A stretch of DNA of 64,000 bases from Colimorpha sp045222295 (GCA_045222295.1 JBGUXP010000022.1:1-64000), one strand, 5' to 3'; positions 11,090 to 20,129 are shown, numbered from the stretch's first letter. Notes: a model not told the origin generated them from the letters alone. Numbers and translations are program-made.

Positions 11090-12867
11090 TTCAGTAATTC
11101 CTCGGGTTTAACAATAGTGATGATTTTTTTGCCACTGGGCGAAGTTTCGGCCATGGGACAGGCAAAGAGGTCTGCCACCAGCTGTTGCATCTCTTCTTGA
11201 CACAGAGTCTTGCCGGGTTTTACGGCCATCTGACGCGCCAAGGAGGTGCAGAGGCTTTGGCTCCGGTTGTTGAATCGCTGTAGCATCGAGCTCTTGTAGT
11301 CGGTCAGCATGTGGTCGAAGCAGTCCTGCAACTCGTTCTCCTTGATGTCGGGCGGTGTGGCGGTGACCACGAAGGTGCACTGTCCCATGGGGTCGATGGC
11401 GAAGCCGTAGTCACGCAGGTCGGGCAGCAACTCGGCAAACATCTCGGCATCGGCGGCGGAGAATTGGCAGTTGACGGGGAAGAGCAGTGTTTGGGATGTG
11501 GGGGTGGCGGCACTCGCTGTCAGTTTGTCGAACAACACGCGCTCGTGGGCCCGTTGCTGGTCGATGACCGCCAGACCCGACGAGAGGGTGGTGACAATGT
11601 AGCGGTTCTGCAGCTGCAGGCAGGAATTAGCAGGAGTGGCAGGAACGGGAGCAGCAGCAGGAATGATAGTGTCTGTAAGGTCCTTAAGGTTCCTAGAGTC
11701 TCTAAGGTCCCTAGGGTCTTTAAACTCTTTGTCAAGATGGAGGTGAGTTTGTGCAGGTGTTGCGCTAAATGGGTTGTAACTTGGGTTGTAGCTTATCTTC
11801 GGTGCCGGGGGCATATAGCCTTTGGGAGCCGGCGGGATGTTGAATTCAGGTGGCGTGTTGAACTCTAGCTCGGTGGCCAGTGTGAACTGCCCCAGGGCTT
11901 TCTTCACCGCAGACCGTAGGATGGCGAACATGGCGTGCTCGTCGACGAACTTCACCTCGGTCTTGGTAGGGTGGATGTTGATGTCGATGCGCGATGGGTC
12001 CACCGTGAGCCCTATGAAGTAGGAGGGGTAGCAGTGGTCGGGCAGCATGCCTTCATAGGCGCGTTCCACCGCCGCACTCAGCGCGGGGTGCTTGATGAAG
12101 CGGCCGTTGACAAAGAGGTACTGCTCGCCACGGGTCTTGCGCGCATATTCAGGCTTTCCTACAAAGCCTTTGATTTTTAATATGTCGGTATTCTCTTCCA
12201 CGTTGAAGAAGCGCTCTTTGTAGTTGTTGCCGTAGAGTTGGCTGATGCGCTGCAACATGCTGCCGGCCTTCAGGTCGTAGAGCACCTTGCCGTTGCTCGT
12301 CAAGGTGAAGCCTAGGTCGTAATGTATCAGGGTCACTCTGCGGAACACCTCTTCTATATGACTCAACTCCACGCTGTCTTTCTTCAAGAAATTGCGGCGG
12401 GCTGGCACATTGTAGAAGAGGTTCTTCATGGCCAGCGAGGTGCCCGGCGGGCAGGCCGTGGGCTGTTGGCTGACAATCTGAGACCCTTCGATAACCACCT
12501 GTGTTCCCAGCTCGTTGTCGTGCTGTCGGGTGCGCAGCTCCACCTGTGCGATGGCAGCGATGGAGGCTAAAGCCTCGCCGCGGAACCCCATGGTTTGGAT
12601 GGCAAAGAGGTCGTCCGAGCGGTGTATCTTGCTGGTGGCGTGACGTTCAAAGCAGAGACGTGCATCGCTGTCGCTCATGCCGCAGCCGTTGTCAATCACC
12701 TGTATCAGCGTCCTCCCGGCATCTTTCACCACCAGGTCTATCTGAGTGGCACCGGAATCCATGGAGTTCTCCAACAGCTCTTTGACGGCACTGGCGGGAC
12801 GGTCCACCACTTCGCCGGCCGCTATCTGGTTGGCTACGCTGTCAGGCAATATGTTGATAATATCCAC
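11086..12867 (-). CDS. mutL: DNA mismatch repair protein MutL
   Basis: 593 residues. The GHKL ATPase has ELLENSMDSGA, DNGCGM, ATSKI and GFRGEAL in the first 100 residues, and the C-terminal dimerisation domain covers about 420-593. The loose linker between them contains a repeat-derived stretch at about 379-399 with KDP-RDL-RDS-RNL-KDL tripeptides, coded by 9-bp units. In the C-terminal domain, where metal-dependent MutL endonucleases have DQHA(X)2E(X)4E, this protein has DQQRAHERV: the metal-binding His is Gln and the next Ala is Arg. Bacteroidetes MutL often read DQHRAH, so loss of the His is worth noting. MutL couples mismatch recognition by MutS to strand removal. Confidence 0.96.
   Translation of the reverse strand: MDIINILPDSVANQIAAGEVVDRPASAVKELLENSMDSGATQIDLVVKDAGRTLIQVIDNGCGMSDSDARLCFERHATSKIHRSDDLFAIQTMGFRGEALASIAAIAQVELRTRQHDNELGTQVVIEGSQIVSQQPTACPPGTSLAMKNLFYNVPARRNFLKKDSVELSHIEEVFRRVTLIHYDLGFTLTSNGKVLYDLKAGSMLQRISQLYGNNYKERFFNVEENTDILKIKGFVGKPEYARKTRGEQYLFVNGRFIKHPALSAAVERAYEGMLPDHCYPSYFIGLTVDPSRIDINIHPTKTEVKFVDEHAMFAILRSAVKKALGQFTLATELEFNTPPEFNIPPAPKGYMPPAPKISYNPSYNPFSATPAQTHLHLDKEFKDPRDLRDSRNLKDLTDTIIPAAAPVPATPANSCLQLQNRYIVTTLSSGLAVIDQQRAHERVLFDKLTASAATPTSQTLLFPVNCQFSAADAEMFAELLPDLRDYGFAIDPMGQCTFVVTATPPDIKENELQDCFDHMLTDYKSSMLQRFNNRSQSLCTSLARQMAVKPGKTLCQEEMQQLVADLFACPMAETSPSGKKIITIVKPEELLK
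11671..11733. repeat. 9-bp GTCYCTAAG repeat tract in the mutL linker
   Basis: Seven consecutive units: GTCTGTAAG, GTCCTTAAG, GTTCCTAGA, GTCTCTAAG, GTCCCTAGG, GTCTTTAAA and CTCTTTGTC. Read on the mutL strand they give (K/R)D(P/L/S) tripeptides. The same unit recurs in rho (38217), after glyA (17260) and after ltaE (40557). Confidence 0.87.
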
Positions 12868-12869
12868 GT

Positions 12870-12909
12870 GTTAAGTGTTCTGTGTTTAGTGTTCGGTAGT
12901 TTAGTGTTT
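12870..12909. repeat. 7-bp GTTYDGT tract that supplies a stop codon
   Basis: GTTAAGT, GTTCTGT, GTTTAGT, GTTCGGT and AGTTTAGTG lie between mutL and the next gene. The TAA stop of that next gene (minus strand, bases 12903-12901) lies inside the tract. Confidence 0.65.
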
Positions 12910-14313
12910 GTTTTTCTTCTCGTATTCCTCGAAGAAACGCAGCAGACTCTTGATGGGGAGTACCTTGTTCATGATGATATCGCGCTTTTCGTTGAGAATA
13001 ATCATTGTCGGGGCACCATGCACGTTGTAGGCTTCCTGATAGTCAATATTGACATTGGGGCCCCCTACGTTAATCCAATTGAAGTTGTGTTCTTTCACAT
13101 ATTTTTTCCACTTCGCCACGTCGCTCTCGTAGCCTACGGCGTAGACCTCGAAGGGGCGGTAGGGGGCGGTGAGCAGCGAGTCGTAGAGCACCTTGAGTTC
13201 GGCACTTTGCTCCTGGCAGTGGTGGCAGTCGGGGTCCCAGAACCACAGAATGACGTATTTGGTCGGGAAACGGTGGCTGCTAATCCAGTCGTCGGGATTC
13301 GTGCTCTGATTGGTGTCGGCCATCCACAATTCCTGGCCGTGGACACCGATGAGGCTCTGGCGGATACGGTTGTAGTTGTAACGCATGTTGTGCAGCGTGC
13401 CCTCGGAGGCCCAGGGACAGCGGCCTTTCAGGTAGTATTCGCCAGCCAGGTGGCACCACACGGCATCCCATCCAATATTGCGTGTCGAACGGAAATAGCG
13501 TGGTTCAATGTGGTCGAAGACATAGCGCAACAGTTCGGTGTTGTCGCCAATGCGGGCGGCCAGACGGTCGATTTCCTTGATAATGGTGTCGCTGTCGGCA
13601 TGGTAAAGCATACCGTAGAAGAAGTAGTTCAACTTGTTATAGAGGTTCGGCGTGTAAAGCATCTCTTCTATCGGTAGGGGGGGCGTTACGGAAAACATCT
13701 TGTCCCAGTAGTGTTTTCTGAAATAATATGCCTTGTCCTCCACCGAGTCGGGTACATCGCCGTCGTCGAAGAGGTTCACCAAGTCGAAGAACAACTGTGC
13801 TTTTTTAGGGTGACGCGTCGCCTCCTCATAGGCTTTCATCTCGTCGATGAGTGCTTTCTCATCTTTCTCTGCCTGCTCCTTGGTGGCGGAGACCTTCTTG
13901 CGTTTGCCGATCTCGGTCATCCGTTGCTTGGCATCGCTGATTTTGGCCAGATAGCCAAACATCTGGCTGTTGGCTACACTGCCGGTGACCTTCACCGTCT
14001 TGGGTGTTAGGTTGGCATCTGCTGTGATGGTAAATCGGCGGCTGTCATCGATGACGAAGTCGCCGATGGCTTTTTCTTTGTCTTGGCGTACCAGGGCATA
14101 GATGCCTCGTTTCAAGTTGTTTTTACCTTTGAAGATATAGGTACCGGCCTTGGTGGCGCGGGCTGAATCGACCACCTGTAGCTGGTCGCGGAAATGGCGG
14201 GCTATATATAGTGTGCTGTCAGTCTGTCCTTCCAAATGGAATTCCATCTTGTACGGCTGGGCACTAGCTCCAAAAGCCAGCCCAAGCATCAGTGTCAACA
14301 CAATACGTTTCAT
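12901..14313 (-). CDS. DUF4369/DUF5106 thioredoxin-like protein
   Basis: 470 residues. Signal peptide at 1-18 (ending FGASAQ). A DUF4369-like beta domain covers about 20-130 (FHLEGQTDSTLYIARHF, IYALVRQDKEKAIGDFVID). A helical DUF5106-like middle covers about 140-330. A C-terminal thioredoxin fold covers about 340-465, with FWDPDCHHCQEQ as the active-site CxxC motif and the cis-Pro region GAPTMIILNEKR. Proteins of this type are usually envelope-anchored or periplasmic and thought to handle disulfides, but no substrate is known. It is separated from mutL by a repeat tract and reads in the same direction. Confidence 0.88.
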   Translation of the reverse strand: MKRIVLTLMLGLAFGASAQPYKMEFHLEGQTDSTLYIARHFRDQLQVVDSARATKAGTYIFKGKNNLKRGIYALVRQDKEKAIGDFVIDDSRRFTITADANLTPKTVKVTGSVANSQMFGYLAKISDAKQRMTEIGKRKKVSATKEQAEKDEKALIDEMKAYEEATRHPKKAQLFFDLVNLFDDGDVPDSVEDKAYYFRKHYWDKMFSVTPPLPIEEMLYTPNLYNKLNYFFYGMLYHADSDTIIKEIDRLAARIGDNTELLRYVFDHIEPRYFRSTRNIGWDAVWCHLAGEYYLKGRCPWASEGTLHNMRYNYNRIRQSLIGVHGQELWMADTNQSTNPDDWISSHRFPTKYVILWFWDPDCHHCQEQSAELKVLYDSLLTAPYRPFEVYAVGYESDVAKWKKYVKEHNFNWINVGGPNVNIDYQEAYNVHGAPTMIILNEKRDIIMNKVLPIKSLLRFFEEYEKKNKH

Positions 14314-14629
14314 TTTTTAGTTTTACTTTTTGTCTGTAAAATTTAAATATATATAACGTACTCCACACCCGTTTATTGTATAATTAGTAAAAACTTTTTT
14401 TTATTATTCTGCTTAGATTCTCATTATGCTGAAAACATGAAAGATACCGGTATTTCTAAATATTTTCAAATACTGTATTCTGTTTTTTTTCTATACATAT
14501 GATGTCTTTTCTCTGTAACAAATACAGAGTATCTACAGAGCATATACAGAGAAGATACTATTAAATGCCTAATTTATAGTCTATTAATTAGGAGCAGTTT
14601 TTGACGAAAAAATAGATTTGTTAGGGGGA
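14314..14629. other. AT-rich intergenic stretch, no gene seen
   Basis: No convincing coding frame. At 14517-14553 there are three spaced ACAGAG elements (as in TATCTACAGAG and ATATACAGAG), a weak direct repeat that could be an operator or a remnant of a short-repeat tract. The region holds the presumed promoter of the thioredoxin-like gene. Confidence 0.4.
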
Positions 14630-15868
14630 TTAGAGGTTGAGGTAGGCTGTAAAGAGGAAGGATAGATTGTCCTTGGGGTCGGAGAAGTGGTAGGCAGCTG
14701 ACGCGGGGGTGAGGCGGTAGACTACGGCAGCACCCCAGAAGACCTGTCCCCAGATGAGGATTCCGTCGATGCCGGCACCCACTTCAGCGATGCCATGGTC
14801 GGGAGCTATGTAATCGTTTTTCTCCCAGGTATTTCCCCAAGCGGCGTTGGCAAGCAGGAAAGGATAAGGTGCAGTACCGATTTCGAGGATATTGTTGTAT
14901 AATTCGATGAGGGATTTTTGGGTGGTGAGTTTGAGACTGGCCATTCCGAAGAAGTTGACAGTGAATTCGCTGATACGTGCTGTGAGGAGTGAGTGATTGA
15001 GAAGGATGGGGCTGCTCCAGGTGCCACCGAGGTCGAACATACGGCTATAAGGGGCATTGGGCGTGGTGATACCCCCTTGGGCGTAAATACCGAGTTTTAG
15101 GAATGATAATTTGAACGAGCGGTCATATTGCGTAAGCAGGTTCAGGTGTCCTTGGACGTTTCCGCCCTCCTGACGGCTGCATCCGCCCAGCAGTTTGGCA
15201 CTCCAACCCCAACGTTGTATGAGGTAAAGTTGTCCTTCTATAAAGTCGTTGTAGGTTAGAATTTTGAGGTCGTTGTAGGAGGAAGGATAGGCCAGCGCCC
15301 AGAGGTCGGGACTGCCGGCGGCCCAATAGAGCGGACGTTCACGAGAGAGTCGCAGTTCGAGGCTTGCAGAAAGCCATTTGTTTATTTTTTGTGAGCGTCC
15401 AACGGTGAGACGGTAGGTGTCGCTGAAGAGTCGTGTCATGAGGCTTCCTGGTGTTGTGAGGATGGCTAGGGTGGGGGTGGCTAGGGTGCGCGAGGCATCG
15501 GCCGTCAGGTCGTGGAAGAAGGACATGTAGGTGTGGCTCTGACGCTTGGAGGCTCCCTGCAGGTCGGCTTTCAGCCCCCATTTGAAACGCAGGTCTCCGT
15601 AACCATAAGCACCGTAGGCGGAGAGCGAGAGAGTTTTGAAACCGCAGGGTTTTTCTATTTGTGCCAGCTCTTTTTCGGTTTTGAAATTGATGTCGTATTG
15701 CAGTCCCAAACCCCAGCGTGATTTCTCGTAGAGGTTGTAGTTGTAGATATGGTCGGGGTCGAGCCAGAGTTTGTTTTTCGACTCCGAAGATGACAGTTGT
15801 ATCAATTGGGACATTGCGCTCATTGGCAATGCCATAAAGCACAATGCAATAAAAAAAGTCTTTTTCAT
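14630..15868 (-). CDS. Predicted outer-membrane beta-barrel protein, family not recognised
   Basis: 412 residues from the start chosen here. A longer frame begins at 15898, but a -7 box lies at 15884-15877, downstream of that start, and MKKTFFIALCFMALPMSAMSQ from 15868 is a proper signal peptide. The mature protein is made of alternating amphipathic strands rich in Trp, Tyr and Gly (for example WGLGLQYDINF, YGYGDLRFKWGL, WSAKLLGGCSRQ, FWGAAVVYRLTP), ending in FLFTAYLNL with a terminal aromatic-x-Leu pattern typical of outer-membrane barrels. Ligand or function is unknown. Confidence 0.72.
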   Translation of the reverse strand: MKKTFFIALCFMALPMSAMSQLIQLSSSESKNKLWLDPDHIYNYNLYEKSRWGLGLQYDINFKTEKELAQIEKPCGFKTLSLSAYGAYGYGDLRFKWGLKADLQGASKRQSHTYMSFFHDLTADASRTLATPTLAILTTPGSLMTRLFSDTYRLTVGRSQKINKWLSASLELRLSRERPLYWAAGSPDLWALAYPSSYNDLKILTYNDFIEGQLYLIQRWGWSAKLLGGCSRQEGGNVQGHLNLLTQYDRSFKLSFLKLGIYAQGGITTPNAPYSRMFDLGGTWSSPILLNHSLLTARISEFTVNFFGMASLKLTTQKSLIELYNNILEIGTAPYPFLLANAAWGNTWEKNDYIAPDHGIAEVGAGIDGILIWGQVFWGAAVVYRLTPASAAYHFSDPKDNLSFLFTAYLNL

Positions 15869-15876
15869 ATCGGTTG

Positions 15877-15884
15877 CAAAATTA
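15877..15884 (-). promoter_or_regulatory. -7 box of the barrel gene, implying a nearly leaderless mRNA
   Basis: TAATTTTG on the minus strand ends only 8 nt before the ATG at 15868. Transcription would start a few bases before, or at, the start codon. No good TTTG is found 19 nt upstream. Confidence 0.55.
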
Positions 15885-15915
15885 CACTTTTTTTTCAAAA
15901 ATTAAATAAAATGTG

Positions 15916-15923
15916 TATTTTTG
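15916..15923 (+). promoter_or_regulatory. -7 box of glyA
   Basis: TATTTTTG, 41 nt before the glyA start. It is divergent to the barrel-gene box, so the two promoters lie within 40 bp back to back. Confidence 0.6.
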
Positions 15924-15964
15924 CAAATTATTATTGTATCAAAAATATTAAATAATAAACAGAT

Positions 15965-17245
<1,281 letters not shown>

Positions 17246-17259
17246 GATTCTAATCAATA

Positions 17260-17306
17260 GGTCCTTAAGGTCCTTAAAGTCACTAAAGACCTTAAGGATC
17301 TTTTTG
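17260..17306 (+). terminator. glyA terminator built from 9-bp repeat units
   Basis: Units GGTCCTTAA, GGTCCTTAA, AGTCACTAA, AGACCTTAA and GGATCTTTT run head to tail. GGTCCTTAAGGTC pairs with GACCTTAAGGATC (one mismatch) and is followed by CTTTTTG, so the tract acts as an intrinsic terminator. It belongs to the same repeat family as the tracts in mutL and rho. Confidence 0.75.
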
Positions 17307-17335
17307 TTTTAACCGTTAACACTTAACCAATATCA

Positions 17336-18403
17336 ATGAACATCCTTGTCACTGGCGGAGCCGGATTTATCGGCACCCACACATTGATAGAACTTTATAA
17401 GGCAGGCCACACTGCCGTGGTGGTCGACAACCTCAGCAACAGCAATCCCGTCGCCCTTCAGCGTGTGGAGGAACTAATCTCCTCAGGCTCCCCCTCTAAG
17501 TTAGAGGGGGTGGCAGCCCAACGGGCTGACGGGGGCGTGTGTAAAATACCTTTCTATAAGGTAGATATCCGCGACCGCGAAGGTTTGGAGAAAGTCTTTG
17601 CCGCCCATAAGTTCGATGCCTGTATCCACTTTGCCGGCCTCAAGGCTGTGGGTGAGAGCGTGGAGAAGCCTTGGGAATACTACGAGAACAACATCAATGG
17701 CACGTTAGTGCTTGTTGACGTGATGCGCAAGCATGGCTGCAAGAACATCATCTTCAGCTCCAGCGCCACCGTCTATGGTGACCCCGCGGAGATTCCCATC
17801 ACGGAGAACTGCCCCAAGGGACAGTGCACCAACCCCTATGGCTGGACCAAGAGCATGCTCGAGCAGGTGCTCATGGACATCCAGAAGGCCGACCCCGAGT
17901 GGAACGTGGTGCTGCTGCGCTACTTCAACCCCGTGGGAGCGCATCCCAGCGGCAAGATAGGGGAGAACCCCAACGGCATCCCCAACAACCTCATGCCCTA
18001 TATCACTCAGGTGGCCGTGGGCAAGCGCAAGGAGCTGGGGGTCTTCGGAAACGACTACCCCACGCCCGACGGTACCGGCGTGCGCGACTATATCCATGTT
18101 GTCGATCTCGCCGCCGCCCATGTGTGTGCATTGAAAGCCATCGACCGCAAATGCGGCTTAGGTATATATAATGTAGGAACGGGTAACGGTTATTCGGTGC
18201 TTGATATGGTCAAAGCCTTCATTCGTGTCAATGGTGTCGACGTGCCCTACAGCATCAAGCCTCGCCGTGCCGGCGATATCGCCACCTGCTACTGCAATCC
18301 TGCCAAGGCCAAAGCCGAGTTGGGCTGGGAAGCCAAGTACGGTATCGACGATATGGTCCGCGACAGCTGGAATTGGCAAAAGAACAATCCCGAGGGGTAC
18401 TAA
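17336..18403 (+). CDS. galE: UDP-glucose 4-epimerase with an in-frame palindromic-element insert
   Basis: 355 residues, extended short-chain dehydrogenase. The NAD motif GGAGFIG is at 7-13, the catalytic Ser is in FSSSATVYG, and the Tyr/Lys pair is in NPYGWTKS. It interconverts UDP-glucose and UDP-galactose (for surface polysaccharide and galactose use). Between the end of the second helix (RVEELIS) and the next strand (IPFYKVDIRD), where other GalE have a few residues, about 19 extra residues appear (SPSKLEGVAAQRADGGVCK, residues 52-70). They are coded by a two-hairpin DNA element that also occurs in feoB. The insert is in a surface loop. The stop overlaps that of the convergent carbonic-anhydrase gene by 4 nt. 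Confidence 0.96.
   Translation: MNILVTGGAGFIGTHTLIELYKAGHTAVVVDNLSNSNPVALQRVEELISSGSPSKLEGVAAQRADGGVCKIPFYKVDIRDREGLEKVFAAHKFDACIHFAGLKAVGESVEKPWEYYENNINGTLVLVDVMRKHGCKNIIFSSSATVYGDPAEIPITENCPKGQCTNPYGWTKSMLEQVLMDIQKADPEWNVVLLRYFNPVGAHPSGKIGENPNGIPNNLMPYITQVAVGKRKELGVFGNDYPTPDGTGVRDYIHVVDLAAAHVCALKAIDRKCGLGIYNVGTGNGYSVLDMVKAFIRVNGVDVPYSIKPRRAGDIATCYCNPAKAKAELGWEAKYGIDDMVRDSWNWQKNNPEGY
17486..17545 (+). repeat. Two-hairpin palindromic element, copy 1 (in galE)
   Basis: Hairpin 1: CCCCCTCTAA (17490-17499) and TTAGAGGGGG (17501-17510) around one base. Hairpin 2: CAGCCC (17514-17519), loop AAC, GGGCTG (17523-17528). Then a GACGGGGGCGTGTGTAA tail. It is read in frame in galE with no stop codon. 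Confidence 0.88.
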
Positions 18404-18903
18404 TCTTTCATGTATTCTTTGGCATACGCCACGTAATGTGCCGCGTTGTCGGTCTGCCCGGGACGGGTGGGCTTGATATACTTGGCTGGAACACCGCCCC
18501 AGATCTCATGGGGCGGTATTTTTGTGCCCTGCAGCACCAGTGCTCCGGCGGCCACGATGGCGCCTTCTCCCACCTCGCAGTCGTCGAGCAGCGTGGCCCC
18601 CATGCCGATGAGGGCGCCGTCGTGGATGGTGCAGGCATGCACGGTGACGTTGTGGCCGATGGTCACGTCGTTGCCGATATGCGTGGGGCCGGTGTCGTGT
18701 GTCACATGGATGCAGGAACCGTCTTGCACGTTGCTTCGGTCGCCGATAGTGATGGGGGCCACGTCGCCTCGCACCACGGCGTTGAACCACACCGAGCACT
18801 GGTCGCCCAGCGTCACATCACCCACCAACGTGGCGTTCTCGCTGAAATAACACTCTTTGCCCCACTTCGGGGATTTGCCTTTATATGATTTGATTAATGC
18901 CAT
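18400..18903 (-). CDS. Gamma-class carbonic anhydrase family protein (left-handed beta-helix)
   Basis: 167 residues from ATG at 18903, the usual family start MALIKSYKGKSP; the longer frame to 18936 adds only a leader that is not conserved. Hexapeptide repeats run through (ATLVGDVTLGDQCSVW, APITIGDRSNVQDGS, IGNDVTIGHNVTVHACTI, GEGAIVAAGALV). Metal-ligand His residues are found in IHVTHDTG and TIGHNVTVHAC. Members bind Zn2+ or Fe2+ between subunits of a trimer and hydrate CO2, although many (YrdA, PaaY type) have low or unmeasured activity. Convergent with galE, sharing 4 nt. The 3' neighbour gives no functional hint. Confidence 0.9.
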   Translation of the reverse strand: MALIKSYKGKSPKWGKECYFSENATLVGDVTLGDQCSVWFNAVVRGDVAPITIGDRSNVQDGSCIHVTHDTGPTHIGNDVTIGHNVTVHACTIHDGALIGMGATLLDDCEVGEGAIVAAGALVLQGTKIPPHEIWGGVPAKYIKPTRPGQTDNAAHYVAYAKEYMKD

Positions 18904-19032
18904 GATAGTTGCTAATTTGAGGCTGCAAAAATACATCTTTTTCTCCGCATGGCAAAATATTTTCTGGTTGATTTCCTCACTTCCTCCAATTGGTCGATAT
19001 GCTTAATTTTGAATAGCCGATAACAAATATTT

Positions 19033-19063
19033 TTTGTTGACTGAAAATATATTTGTATCTTTG
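19033..19063 (+). promoter_or_regulatory. Consensus Bacteroidetes promoter before the 6S-like RNA
   Basis: TTTG at 19033-19036, 19-nt spacer, TATCTTTG at 19056-19063. It is one of the two best promoters in the window, and no protein start is found for over 300 nt, as expected for a non-coding RNA. Confidence 0.78.
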
Positions 19064-19069
19064 CATCGA

Positions 19070-19300
19070 GAAATCTAGAAAATATTATGACATAAAATAT
19101 AGAAATAATAAAGAAAACATAGATCTTGACGTACTTGTTCTTCTGTAACAAATGACTGGTAATCATAGAGACTGAGAATGAGATTACGGAGAGTTCCCGC
19201 GTTGGCGTGGAATGTTCGTACCTTATTTAGTCAAAGGCTTTTACCAGTCGCCTGTTACAGAAATAAGGATTAACAACGAAGGTTTCATGCCTTTTTTTAT
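19070..19300 (+). ncRNA. ssrS: Structured small RNA, probably 6S RNA
   Basis: Transcription should begin near 19070. A long closing stem is formed by TTCTGTAACA (19141-19150) with TGTTACAGAA (19253-19262) and, after a 3-nt internal loop on each side, GACTGGTAA (19154-19162) with TTACCAGTC (19241-19249). Inside is a large asymmetric bubble of about 20 nt per strand. Its 3' strand can fold a small CCTT...AAGG hairpin. An apical hairpin TACG...TTCC-GC-GTTG-GC-GGAA...CGTA caps it. Closing stem, central bubble and apical stem are the 6S RNA plan, which mimics an open promoter and binds RNA polymerase. The identity is by architecture only, not by sequence match. A T-run at 19292-19298 after a small AAGG/CCTT hairpin could end it. 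Confidence 0.55.
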
Positions 19301-19310
19301 ATCCTTATTT
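19261..19310 (+). promoter_or_regulatory. Second stem that competes with the RNA above
   Basis: AAATAAGGAT (19261-19270) pairs perfectly with ATCCTTATTT (19301-19310). The first 8 bases can instead pair with CCTTATTT at 19221-19228 inside the bubble, so two exclusive folds exist. Confidence 0.45.
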
Positions 19311-19401
19311 CAACATTGGCTTCCGACTCTATGGATGGAAAGTGAATTAATTAATCATAATAAAACTGAAGAGCCAACAGGATAAAACGGGCACTTGAAA
19401 A

Positions 19402-19998
19402 ATGAGGAGAACTTTTATATTTATTGCGGCATTTATTATTTGCAGCATGACTGCATTTGGACAAAACAAAGGTACAAAGAAAAAAACTCCAGTCGCACCT
19501 AAAGTAGAGCAATTATGTAATCTGCAAGGAACTGTTCAATATAAGTATAACGACTATGTGGGTTATAAGATAGATATTGGTGCAGAAGTATATGTATATT
19601 CCGTAGAGAAGTTTTCTCACATATATACGCTATGGCAAGAATATGAAAAATTGGTGAAATATAAAATGACTTATCTTGAATATAAAGAATACAATATCTC
19701 CGATGCAAATAGACGAAGCATATCTTCTTTTTCAAAAGAAAGGGAGGCTCAATTGGATTCCGTACAGGGCCAGTTACTGAGTGAGTATATTAAAGCAAAA
19801 GATGAGTATGTTAACCTGTCTCTCATTGATAATTCTGGAAAATATTCTATGTCATTGCCATATGGAGAATACATAGTAGTGTTTAAATCCAAAAACAGGA
19901 CTCGTCCTACATTATTTGAATTATTAGGGAGACTGTATTTTGATAAAATAAACGCAAACAAACCGGCTCTACTTATCAGTTGCGATTTTGATTATTAA
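19402..19998 (+). CDS. Secreted hypothetical protein, AT-rich
   Basis: 198 residues. A signal peptide (MRRTFIFIAAFIICSMTAFGQ) is followed by a Lys/Thr/Pro linker and a domain with alternating strands (VQYKYNDYVGYKIDIGAEVYVYS, then GKYSMSLPYGEYIVVFKSKNR). The second part resembles the Ig-like carboxypeptidase-regulatory folds common in Bacteroidetes surface proteins, but this is only an impression. A helical, highly charged middle (about 70-135) separates the strands. Codon use is much more AT-rich than in the flanking housekeeping genes, which suggests transfer. A strong palindromic terminator follows. Confidence 0.7.
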   Translation: MRRTFIFIAAFIICSMTAFGQNKGTKKKTPVAPKVEQLCNLQGTVQYKYNDYVGYKIDIGAEVYVYSVEKFSHIYTLWQEYEKLVKYKMTYLEYKEYNISDANRRSISSFSKEREAQLDSVQGQLLSEYIKAKDEYVNLSLIDNSGKYSMSLPYGEYIVVFKSKNRTRPTLFELLGRLYFDKINANKPALLISCDFDY

Positions 19999-20022
19999 AG
20001 CAAAAAAAATATTTTTTAGTGC

Positions 20023-20060
20023 AAGGGCATGGTTTTAAAACCATGCCCTTGGATTTTTTC
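20023..20060. terminator. Perfect palindromic terminator
   Basis: AAGGGCATGGTTTT (20023-20036) is followed directly by its reverse complement (20037-20050), and then by GGATTTTTT. It separates the secreted protein from the TPR/FRG pair. Confidence 0.82.
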
Positions 20061-20129
20061 GAGGATAATTACTTGTGGATTTTTGATACGAGGGAGGAGC
20101 AATGAATACAAGATTGTTGATAAAAAATA

